DNA of 12,437 bases from an uncultured Clostridia bacterium. GTDB taxonomy: Bacteria; Bacillota; Clostridia; Oscillospirales; CAG-272. The stretch is from positions 1-12,437 of the forward strand of contig CAJGDZ010000031.1 of NCBI GenBank assembly GCA_904502055.1. Reading direction: 5' to 3'. This document shows, one piece after another, positions 6,889-12,437 of this stretch (position 1 is the stretch's first letter; the number at the start of each line of letters is the position of its first letter). The notes under the pieces are model-generated. The model saw only the letters and a list, made by a program, of their open reading frames with translations. It searched no databases and was not told where the DNA came from. A program made the position numbers and the translations under genes.

Positions 6889-8196
6889 ATGGGAAAAGCA
6901 ACAGATTTTCGCTATAACACCGGTGCCACGATGGTGCCGTGGGCGGCGGTTGGAGAGAACTACAACGTACACGACCTGATGGAGATCATCAAATTTTTGA
7001 TGCAGGGAAGCGGCAAAGAATACGACGAGGCGCTTGAGGCAGTATGGCAGCAGGTGAAGAAGCTGGATGCTCTTGCCACCCCTCCCGGCAAGCTTTCCCT
7101 CGGCAGCAAGGTTGAGGAGGCAGAGGCTAAATGTAACGCCTATCTTGGCACCAATTCCTCCACCTTCGTGACCAATGCGACGGCGGGCTTTGAGATCGCT
7201 TATAAGTATGCCAACCTCAAGGCGGGTGACGAGGTCATCGTTCCTGCAATCACCTTTGTGGCGACCATGGCGTATCCGCTGGCGGTCGGTGCAAAGCTGG
7301 TTTTTGCCGACGTGGATCCCAAGACCATCAACATGGATCCTGCCGACGTGGCGCGTAAGATCACCGATAAGACCAAGATGATCGTTCCCGTACATATCGG
7401 CGGCTACCCCGTGGATATGGATCCCATTATGAAGCTGGCAAGGGAGCACGACATTCTGGTGCTTGAGGACGCGGCACACGCGTTTGGCGCTATGTATAAG
7501 GGCAAAAAAATCGGTACGATCGGCGATTTTGCGGCTTTCTCGATGCACGAGGTTAAGAACATCACCTCGTTCGGAGAGGGCGGCATTGCTACCACAAACG
7601 TTCCCGGGTTTGAAGGCGAAATGAAGCGCGCACGCTTCTTGGGACTTGATTTTACCTGTCCCATCAAGGATTGGCTTTACAACATTACGCCCATTCAGGG
7701 AAAGTATGAGCCCTTCGTGCCCGGCAACGCATCGACGACCGAGATTCAGGGTCTGGGTCTGACGCTTCAGATCTCCCGAAACGAGGAGATCATTGCCGAA
7801 AGAAAGCGCGCGGCGGCATATCTTACGAAGCGCTTTGCAGAGAATGACGCGATCATCCCACAGGATCTCGGAAATGACGAGATCAAGCCCACCTTCCATC
7901 TGTATCTGCTTCAGATCGACCCCGAAAAGGCGGGCGGAGACGTTCAGGTACTCAAGCAGAAGCTTGCAGAGAAAGGCGTAACGCAGATCGCGCACTTTGG
8001 CCCGCTCTACCGTTTCAAGATCGTGGAGGACATGGGCTACAACGCCGAGGAAATTGCCAAGACTTGCCCCAATTGTGAGGAGGTCTTCTACAAGAGATTT
8101 ACCCACCTTCCGCTCTACGGACTTTCCGATGAGCAGTTGAAGTATATGGCCGACGCGGTACTCGCGTCGGTGGCCGAAATGCAAGAGGGAAAGTAA
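6889..8196 (+). CDS. DegT/DnrJ/EryC1/StrS family PLP-dependent aminotransferase
   Basis: This 435-residue enzyme belongs to the fold-type I sugar aminotransferases that transfer an amino group from an amino acid (usually Glu or Gln) to a keto-sugar or keto-cyclitol. The cofactor site is complete. TNATAGFEIAY (from Thr95) contacts the phosphate, Asp194 in VLEDAAHAFGA contacts the pyridine nitrogen, and Lys223 in HEVKNITSFGEGG is the Schiff-base lysine. PVHIGGYPVDMD and the C-terminal FTHLPLYGLSDEQ are further family marks. A CPNC motif (Cys393 and Cys396) sits just before that C-terminal segment. The ATG at 6889 is preceded by AAAGGAGA; the longer open frame upstream overlaps the jelly-roll gene and is not used. 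One base separates its stop codon from the dehydrogenase start. The substrate is unknown; pairing with a dehydrogenase recalls NtdA/NtdC of kanosamine synthesis, but orthology is not claimed. Confidence 0.92.
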   Translation: MGKATDFRYNTGATMVPWAAVGENYNVHDLMEIIKFLMQGSGKEYDEALEAVWQQVKKLDALATPPGKLSLGSKVEEAEAKCNAYLGTNSSTFVTNATAGFEIAYKYANLKAGDEVIVPAITFVATMAYPLAVGAKLVFADVDPKTINMDPADVARKITDKTKMIVPVHIGGYPVDMDPIMKLAREHDILVLEDAAHAFGAMYKGKKIGTIGDFAAFSMHEVKNITSFGEGGIATTNVPGFEGEMKRARFLGLDFTCPIKDWLYNITPIQGKYEPFVPGNASTTEIQGLGLTLQISRNEEIIAERKRAAAYLTKRFAENDAIIPQDLGNDEIKPTFHLYLLQIDPEKAGGDVQVLKQKLAEKGVTQIAHFGPLYRFKIVEDMGYNAEEIAKTCPNCEEVFYKRFTHLPLYGLSDEQLKYMADAVLASVAEMQEGK

Positions 8197-8197
8197 G

Positions 8198-9220
8198 ATG
8201 AAGATCAAATGGGGAGTGATCGGCTGCGGCGGCATTGCGGACAGAAGAACTCTGCCCGGTATGATGCTTGCCGAAAATGCCGAGCTTGTGGCCGTGATGG
8301 ACACGCGCCTTGAGGCCGCTGAGTCTTGCCGCAAAAAATACGGCGCCAAATATGCCTTTGACAAAGCCGAGGAGCTTTTGGCTTTGGAAGAAATCGAAGC
8401 AGTATATATTGCTTCGCCCGTATTTTGCCATAAGGCACAGTGCGAGGCGGCAGCAAAGGCAGGGAAGCATATTCTTTTGGAAAAGCCAATGGGACTATCG
8501 GTGGCCGAGGCTCGTGAGATCGAGGCGATCTGCACGGCGGCGGGCGTAAAGCTCGGCGTGGCCTTTATGATGCGCTTTCATAGCTACCACGCTGAAATGC
8601 GCCGCTTGGTGAAGGAAGGGGTCCTTGGCGAGATCGTTTCGGCAAGAGCACAGTTTACCTGCTGGTATCCCGAGATCGAAAATTGCTGGCGGCAGAACAA
8701 GGCGCTTTCGGGCGGCGGTGCGATGCTGGACATGGCGATCCATTCGATCGATCTTATCCGTTATATCACGGGACAAGAAATCGTGGAGGCCAAGGGGCTT
8801 TGCGGCAATCAGATCTTCAAATACAACGTAGACGATGCGGGCATCGGTGTTTACCGAATGAGTAACGGCGCGCTTTGCGTGGTGGATTCGGCGTTTAATA
8901 TTCCCGATGACGTGTCGGTCAGCAAGCTTGAGTTTTACGGTACGAAGGGAAGTATGGTGGCCAAGGGGACACTCTCACAGGTGGAGGGCGGCTCCCTTGA
9001 GGTGCTTGCGGCGGAAAGCGCGGGTGGCTACGATGCCGCGCAAAACCGAAGCACCGTACAGCCGATTCCCGTTTCGGTCGAATTCGGCAATATGTATACC
9101 AAGGAGATCGAGGCGTTTGGCCGCGCCGTTCGCGGCGAGGGTGAGATCCCCGTGACGGCAGCCGATGCGATCCTTTCGCAGAAGGCGATCGAGGACGTGT
9201 ATACAGAAAATAAGGCTTGA
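8198..9220 (+). CDS. Gfo/Idh/MocA family NAD(P)-dependent oxidoreductase
   Basis: This 340-residue dehydrogenase acts on sugars, cyclitols or glycosides. The N-terminal Rossmann fold begins WGVIGCGGIADRRTLPGM, with the acidic beta-2 end VMDTR. The family motif EKP is at residues 95-97 (LLEKPMGLSVAEA), with Lys96 the catalytic lysine. The C-terminal domain carries GGGAMLDMAIHSIDLIRY, with Asp178 and His182 at the expected catalytic positions. The start is one base after the aminotransferase stop codon, so translation is probably coupled. In context it would make or use the ketone handled by the aminotransferase. Its last codon and stop overlap the -35 box of the next gene's promoter. Confidence 0.94.
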   Translation: MKIKWGVIGCGGIADRRTLPGMMLAENAELVAVMDTRLEAAESCRKKYGAKYAFDKAEELLALEEIEAVYIASPVFCHKAQCEAAAKAGKHILLEKPMGLSVAEAREIEAICTAAGVKLGVAFMMRFHSYHAEMRRLVKEGVLGEIVSARAQFTCWYPEIENCWRQNKALSGGGAMLDMAIHSIDLIRYITGQEIVEAKGLCGNQIFKYNVDDAGIGVYRMSNGALCVVDSAFNIPDDVSVSKLEFYGTKGSMVAKGTLSQVEGGSLEVLAAESAGGYDAAQNRSTVQPIPVSVEFGNMYTKEIEAFGRAVRGEGEIPVTAADAILSQKAIEDVYTENKA

Positions 9221-9245
9221 CTTCAGATTTTGTCTGTGCTATAAT
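9217..9245 (+). promoter_or_regulatory. Extended -10 sigma-A promoter of the first hydrolase
   Basis: TTGACT (9217-9222), a 17-base spacer and TATAAT (9240-9245), with the extended TG one base upstream (9237-9238). The -35 box overlaps the dehydrogenase stop codon. Initiation is expected near 9252. Confidence 0.88.
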
Positions 9246-9279
9246 AGCCTCGTGGATTTTATGCCGCGAGGCTATTTTT
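9243..9279 (+). terminator. Intrinsic terminator of the dehydrogenase operon, overlapping the hydrolase promoter
   Basis: AATAGCCTCGTGG (9243-9255) pairs with CCGCGAGGCTATT (9264-9276), 13 base pairs with one G-U wobble, around an 8-base loop, and a TTTTT run ends at 9279. Its 5' arm begins inside the -10 box. Transcripts started by this promoter near 9252 would lack most of that arm and escape, while readthrough from upstream should stop. Confidence 0.82.
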
Positions 9280-9297
9280 GGAAAGGAATCATGTACG

Positions 9298-10257
9298 ATG
9301 GAGCTTAAACAGATCACATATTTATCCGAGGCGGACGGCTCGATGCAGCCTGCGCTCGTCTGCGCGGCTGAGGGAGAGGAAAAGCGCCCGCTTGCCGTTT
9401 GTTTGCATACTTGGAGCTACGATATTTCGCGTTTTTATGAGGATTATCTCCAGAAATGTCAGGAGAGGAACTGGCACTTTATCTATCCGCTCTTCCGCGG
9501 CCCCAACTGGACGCCCGAGGCCTGCGGCTCGGATCTGGTGGTTTCGGACCTGGAGTGTGCGGTCACGTATATGAAGGAAAACTATAACGTGGACGAATCG
9601 CGAATCTACCTTGTCGGCGGATCGGGCGGCGGACACGCCTCCATCCTTATGGCGGGCAGACGTCCCGAGCTTTTCACCGCCATTGCCTCGTATTGCCCCA
9701 TCAGCGATCTTGCGGCTTGGTTCAAGGAGACCTACGAGAAGAAGCAGCCCTCGACCAAGCGGGATTATGACGATCACATTTTTGACGCTTGCGGAGGCAA
9801 TCCTCTCACCGACGAAAAGGCGGCGGCTGAGGCAAAGCACCGCTCGCCGCTGACTTGGCTTGCCAATGCCAAGGGTAAAGTGATTTTGGATATTGAGACG
9901 GGTATTCACGACGGACACACGGGAAGCGTTCCGATCTCGCACGCGCTTCGCGCGTTCAATGCGGTGGCGGAGGAAAAGGATCGCCTTTCCGAGGCGGATA
10001 TCGAATTTATGGTCAAGAACGAGCAGGTGCCCGAGCACCTTCGCTTTGAGGGACATGATGCGGCTTACGGCACACAGCACAAGGTTTTGCTTCGCCGTGA
10101 GTCGGGCAAGGTGCGCCTGACACTGTTTGAGGGTACACACGAAATGCTCTCCTCCTGCGCCTTTGGCTTCCTCAGTCGCCAGGTCCGCGGCGAGGCACCG
10201 GATTGGTCGAGCGGAGACACGGCTGAGCCGACAAGCGCCTCGGTGCTTTCCAAATAA
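9298..10257 (+). CDS. Alpha/beta-hydrolase, prolyl-oligopeptidase/esterase type (copy 1)
   Basis: This 319-residue cytoplasmic serine hydrolase has no signal peptide. LAVCLHTWSYD (from residue 32) is the oxyanion-hole strand, with HTW in place of the common HGG. Ser109 in LVGGSGGGHASILMAG is the nucleophile. Asp205 in IETGIHDGHTGSVPI and His281 in LFEGTHEM are the likely acid and base. The nearest known groups are S9-like hydrolases and carbohydrate acetyl esterases; the substrate is not known. The ATG at 9298 is preceded by GGAAAGGAA; an ATG at 9291 is out of frame and stops after five codons. It is a close duplicate of the next gene and has its own promoter and terminator. Confidence 0.88.
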   Translation: MELKQITYLSEADGSMQPALVCAAEGEEKRPLAVCLHTWSYDISRFYEDYLQKCQERNWHFIYPLFRGPNWTPEACGSDLVVSDLECAVTYMKENYNVDESRIYLVGGSGGGHASILMAGRRPELFTAIASYCPISDLAAWFKETYEKKQPSTKRDYDDHIFDACGGNPLTDEKAAAEAKHRSPLTWLANAKGKVILDIETGIHDGHTGSVPISHALRAFNAVAEEKDRLSEADIEFMVKNEQVPEHLRFEGHDAAYGTQHKVLLRRESGKVRLTLFEGTHEMLSSCAFGFLSRQVRGEAPDWSSGDTAEPTSASVLSK

Positions 10258-10261
10258 AACT

Positions 10262-10294
10262 AAAAAGAGTTCGGCTTCGGTCGGACTCTTTTTT
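10262..10294 (+). terminator. Intrinsic terminator of hydrolase copy 1 with a UUCG tetraloop
   Basis: AAAAAGAGTTCGGC (10262-10275) pairs, with two G-U wobbles, with GTCGGACTCTTTTT around a TTCG loop closed by C-G, the very stable C(UUCG)G fold, and the T-run continues to 10294. It isolates copy 1 from copy 2. Confidence 0.92.
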
Positions 10295-10333
10295 ACTTTT
10301 TGCGGTCAAAAAGGGTGATTTTTTTCAAAGGAA

Positions 10334-10362
10334 TTGCTTTTTCAGAGAGAATGTGCTATACT
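10334..10362 (+). promoter_or_regulatory. Extended -10 sigma-A promoter of hydrolase copy 2
   Basis: TTGCTT (10334-10339), a 17-base spacer and TATACT (10357-10362), with an upstream TG (10354-10355). It shares the bases TGTGCTATA with the copy 1 promoter. Initiation near 10369 gives a short leader with AAAAAGGGGAG before the ATG at 10392. Confidence 0.78.
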
Positions 10363-10391
10363 TATAAAAAACGAAAAAGGGGAGCAATCGT

Positions 10392-11363
10392 ATGATAGCA
10401 CCAACAGAAATTACGTATTTTTCCAAGCTGGACGCTTCGATGCAGCCGGCGTTGATGTGGGCGGCAAAGGACGATGAACCCAGACCCCTTGTGGTCTGCC
10501 TTCATACCTGGAGCGCACGGATCGATAAAGAAAGATATTACGCGCAGTATCTGCCCCGATGCCAGGAGCGGAATTGGCACTTCATTTTCCCGTTGTTCCG
10601 TGGACCGAACTACACGCCCGAGGCCTGCGGATCGGATCTTGTGGTGTCGGATCTTGAGTGCGCCGTGACCTACATGAAGCAGACCTACCGTGTGGACGAG
10701 TCGAAGATCTTTCTCGTTGGCGGATCGGGCGGCGGACACGCTTCGCTTTTGATGGCGGGCAGACGTCCCGAGCTTTTCACCGCGATCTCCTCGTGGTGTC
10801 CCATCAGCGACATCGCCGCTTGGTTCAAGCAGGTCAATCTGAAGAAGCAGCCCTCGACCAAGCGCGACTACGACGATCACATTTTCGAGGCCTGCGGCGG
10901 CAACCCTTTGACCGATGAAAAGGCGGCGGCCGAGGCTAAGCACCGCTCGCCCCTGACGTGGCTTTCGAATGCCACCGACAAGGTGATTCTGGACATCGGT
11001 GCAGGCATTCACGACGGACATATCGGAAGTGTTCCGATCTCGCACGCCATCAACGCCTTCAACGAGGTGGCAAAGGAAGAGGATCGCATTTCCGAGGCGG
11101 ATATCGCTTACATGGTGGAAACCGAGAAGGTGCCCGAGCATCTGCGCTTTGAGGGAGAGGACGTGGCCTATGGACCGCGCACGGTCCATTTCCGAAGAGT
11201 TTCGGGGCAGGTGCGTCTGACGCTCTTTGAGGGCGGTCACGATATGGTTCCCGGAGCAGTTTTCGGCTTCTTTGACCGTCAGGTGCGCGGTACGGCGCCC
11301 GTGTGGAATTCGGGCGACGTTTATGACGCCGACCTTGACGAGGACGTTGAGCTTACCAAATAA
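10392..11363 (+). CDS. Alpha/beta-hydrolase, prolyl-oligopeptidase/esterase type (copy 2)
   Basis: This 323-residue paralogue of the preceding gene keeps every likely catalytic element: VVCLHTWSARID for the oxyanion strand, Ser112 in LVGGSGGGHASLLMAG, Asp208 in IGAGIHDGHIGSVPI and His283 in LFEGGHDM. Differences cluster around residues 42-56, around 146-150, and in the C-terminal tail, which here is acidic (DADLDEDVELTK). These changes may reflect altered substrate choice, since active-site segments are nearly unchanged. It has no signal peptide. It lies between its own promoter and terminator, so it can be expressed separately from copy 1. The biochemical substrate is unknown. Confidence 0.88.
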   Translation: MIAPTEITYFSKLDASMQPALMWAAKDDEPRPLVVCLHTWSARIDKERYYAQYLPRCQERNWHFIFPLFRGPNYTPEACGSDLVVSDLECAVTYMKQTYRVDESKIFLVGGSGGGHASLLMAGRRPELFTAISSWCPISDIAAWFKQVNLKKQPSTKRDYDDHIFEACGGNPLTDEKAAAEAKHRSPLTWLSNATDKVILDIGAGIHDGHIGSVPISHAINAFNEVAKEEDRISEADIAYMVETEKVPEHLRFEGEDVAYGPRTVHFRRVSGQVRLTLFEGGHDMVPGAVFGFFDRQVRGTAPVWNSGDVYDADLDEDVELTK

Positions 11364-11369
11364 AAAATG

Positions 11370-11403
11370 CCCCGTGTTTCTTTGGAAACACGGGGGTTTT
11401 CTT
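11370..11403 (+). terminator. Intrinsic terminator of hydrolase copy 2
   Basis: CCCCGTGTTTC (11370-11380) pairs perfectly with GAAACACGGGG (11385-11395) around a TTTG loop, followed by GTTTTCTT. The stem is 11 base pairs and starts six bases after the stop codon. Confidence 0.92.
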
Positions 11404-11414
11404 CAAGAAAAAAC

Positions 11415-11443
11415 TTGATTTTCATCGCAAAATATGGTATAAT
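11415..11443 (+). promoter_or_regulatory. Extended -10 sigma-A promoter of the third hydrolase
   Basis: TTGATT (11415-11420), a 17-base spacer and a perfect TATAAT (11438-11443) with an upstream TG (11435-11436). Initiation near 11450 gives a leader of about 30 bases with GAGGAGG before the ATG at 11482. Confidence 0.88.
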
Positions 11444-11481
11444 AAATCAATGTATTTTATTGAGAGCGAGGAGGTCTTTTT

Positions 11482-12123
11482 ATGAACCGAATTGAGCATA
11501 GAGAAGAGAAGTGGGAATTTCCTTTTGTGGAGTACTCGCCCGAGAATATGGGCGGTGAAAAGCTCCCGCTCATCATTCAGCTTCACGGAGCCGGTGAGCG
11601 CGGGTGCGGCGGTCAGCTTCTGAATCTTGTGGATGTGCACGGCTTTTCGCATATTCTTAAGGAAAAGGACTACCCCTGCATTGCCGTGATGCCGCAATGC
11701 CCGAAGGATACCTTTTGGGTGGCACGCATTGAGTCGCTGATTCTGTTTATTGAGCACTTGATCCGCGAATATCCCGTGGATCCGGACAGAGTATATCTGA
11801 CGGGTCTGAGCATGGGTGGCTTTGGCACCTGGTTTACCGCGATGGCCAAGCCCGAGCTTTTTGCCGCGATCGCGCCGGTTTGCGGTGGCGGAATGGCTTG
11901 GAATGCCGGTCTGCTCCATATGCCTGTCTGGGCGTTTCACGGAGCAGAGGATCCGGTGGTAAATCCGCGGAATTCCGATGAAATGGTGGAAAAGCTTCGC
12001 TCGATCGGCGCGGACGTTACCTATACTCGCGTGGAGGGCGTAAAGCATAACGTTTGGGAAAATGCCTATACCGAGGAGCTTCTCGAATGGCTTTTGAGTA
12101 AGAAAAAGGGAGAAACACGATGA
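11482..12123 (+). CDS. Alpha/beta-hydrolase, dienelactone-hydrolase/phospholipase-carboxylesterase type
   Basis: This compact serine hydrolase has 213 residues and no signal peptide. LPLIIQLHGAGERGCGG (residues 28-44) gives the HGAG oxyanion-hole motif. Ser110 in YLTGLSMGGFGTW is the nucleophile, Asp157 in AFHGAEDPVV the acid and His189 in GVKHNVW the base, so the triad is complete. The layout matches short esterases related to polyhydroxybutyrate depolymerase and phospholipase/carboxylesterase families. It is not a close relative of the two preceding hydrolases. GAGGAGG precedes the start. Its stop codon overlaps the next start in ATGA (12120-12123), so the two are probably translated together. 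Confidence 0.9.
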   Translation: MNRIEHREEKWEFPFVEYSPENMGGEKLPLIIQLHGAGERGCGGQLLNLVDVHGFSHILKEKDYPCIAVMPQCPKDTFWVARIESLILFIEHLIREYPVDPDRVYLTGLSMGGFGTWFTAMAKPELFAAIAPVCGGGMAWNAGLLHMPVWAFHGAEDPVVNPRNSDEMVEKLRSIGADVTYTRVEGVKHNVWENAYTEELLEWLLSKKKGETR

Positions 12124-12437
12124 ATACAAACAATTCGGGCGGCGATATTCGCATTGAGAATCGCTTTACGGCCTGGTTTGAAAACTTCTGGTATCATTAT
12201 AAATGGAGAACCATTGGCGCACTCTTCTTGGCGTTTGTTCTGACCGTTTGCATCACGCAGTGTGCGCGCAAGGAAAAGATCGACGTGGTGGTCATGTACG
12301 CGGGGCCGTATCTGTATACGGGCAACGAGGCACTTGCGGTGAAGGACGAGCTGAACGCCGTGATGCCGTCGGACTTCAACGGTGACGGCGAGAAGATCAC
12401 GGGGCTGGTTACCTACCAGATCATGACCGAGGCGCAG
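12120..12437 (+). CDS. Single-pass membrane protein of unknown function, 3'-truncated by the window edge
   Basis: The reading frame is open for 106 codons to the window end. The start ATG overlaps the upstream hydrolase stop codon (ATGA), so translational coupling is likely. A polar N-terminus with aromatic FENFWYHYKWR is followed by one hydrophobic segment at about residues 31-48 (TIGALFLAFVLTVCITQC), which serves as a signal anchor. The following extracytoplasmic part reads KIDVVVMYAGPYLYTG and then DFNGDGEKI, which resembles a short DxNxDxE calcium-type loop but is too little to call a dockerin or EF-hand. Short N-anchored proteins with a MYAGPY segment occur in Clostridia without a known role, from memory. 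I do not recognise a function. Confidence 0.75.
   Translation, partial: MNTNNSGGDIRIENRFTAWFENFWYHYKWRTIGALFLAFVLTVCITQCARKEKIDVVVMYAGPYLYTGNEALAVKDELNAVMPSDFNGDGEKITGLVTYQIMTEAQ

Larger units (their letters stand above)
9298..11363 (+). repeat. Tandem gene duplication of two alpha/beta-hydrolases
   Basis: The two hydrolase genes align nearly end to end with a two-residue insertion before Arg48 in the second. They share long identical stretches such as GSDLVVSDLECAVTYMK, AGRRPELFTAI and EAKHRSPLTWL, and some identical DNA runs such as GACGTCCCGAGCTTTTCACC. The intergenic regions and the last 15 or so residues differ. Confidence 0.9.

Noticed and set aside
6871..8535. A 554-codon open frame on the minus strand opposite the aminotransferase
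   Set aside because: It is antisense to a gene with a complete PLP site, has no family features, and no ribosome binding site was convincing.
9322..11240. Two similar long minus-strand frames opposite the duplicated hydrolases
   Set aside because: They resemble each other only because the sense genes are duplicates; the sense frames carry the catalytic motifs.
12357..12400. A dockerin or EF-hand calcium repeat in the last protein
   Set aside because: Only one short DxNxDxE-like segment is present before the window ends, and neither a full loop-helix nor a second repeat is visible.

Overview
The window looks like a chromosomal segment of a Bacillota species, most likely an uncultured Clostridia of the gut type. 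The reasons are strong Shine-Dalgarno sites before almost every gene, sigma-A promoters with 17-base spacers, many compact intrinsic terminators, the greA-lysS gene pair, and a PocR-AraC regulator. Base composition is moderate, with heavy use of GAG, AAG and CCC codons. The lineage is inferred from style only. No rRNA, tRNA, CRISPR array, insertion sequence or phage gene was seen, and no gene-free stretch exceeds about 165 bases.

Region 1 (1-4293) is housekeeping. It holds the 3' part of a CdaR/PucR-type regulator, a hairpin, and a co-directional block of an S41 C-terminal processing protease, greA and lysS, closed by a terminator. Region 2 (4311-5256) is a single CDF zinc-type exporter whose natural C-terminus is a run of 14 histidines. 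A bidirectional terminator separates it from the convergent araC-type gene.

Region 3 (5254-9279) is the accessory core. A PocR-AraC regulator on the minus strand is divergent from a tight three-gene operon: a YesU/DUF1961-like jelly-roll protein, a DegT/DnrJ/EryC1/StrS PLP aminotransferase and a Gfo/Idh/MocA dehydrogenase. The 163-base intergenic gap holds a clear promoter for the regulator, a weak one for the operon, and operator-like repeats. The gene set suggests NAD-linked oxidation of a sugar or cyclitol followed by transamination, or the reverse, under control of a small ligand. The substrate is unknown.

Region 4 (9217-12123) holds three alpha/beta-hydrolase genes in a row, each with its own extended -10 promoter. 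The first two are close tandem duplicates and each has its own terminator. The promoter of the first is nested inside the terminator of the region 3 operon. The third hydrolase overlaps, through ATGA, a membrane-anchored protein of unknown function that runs off the window end (12120-12437).

The most interesting points are the PocR-AraC / jelly-roll / aminotransferase / dehydrogenase cassette, the nested promoter-terminator, the out-of-frame ATG with a good ribosome binding site at the head of the operon, and the duplicated hydrolases.
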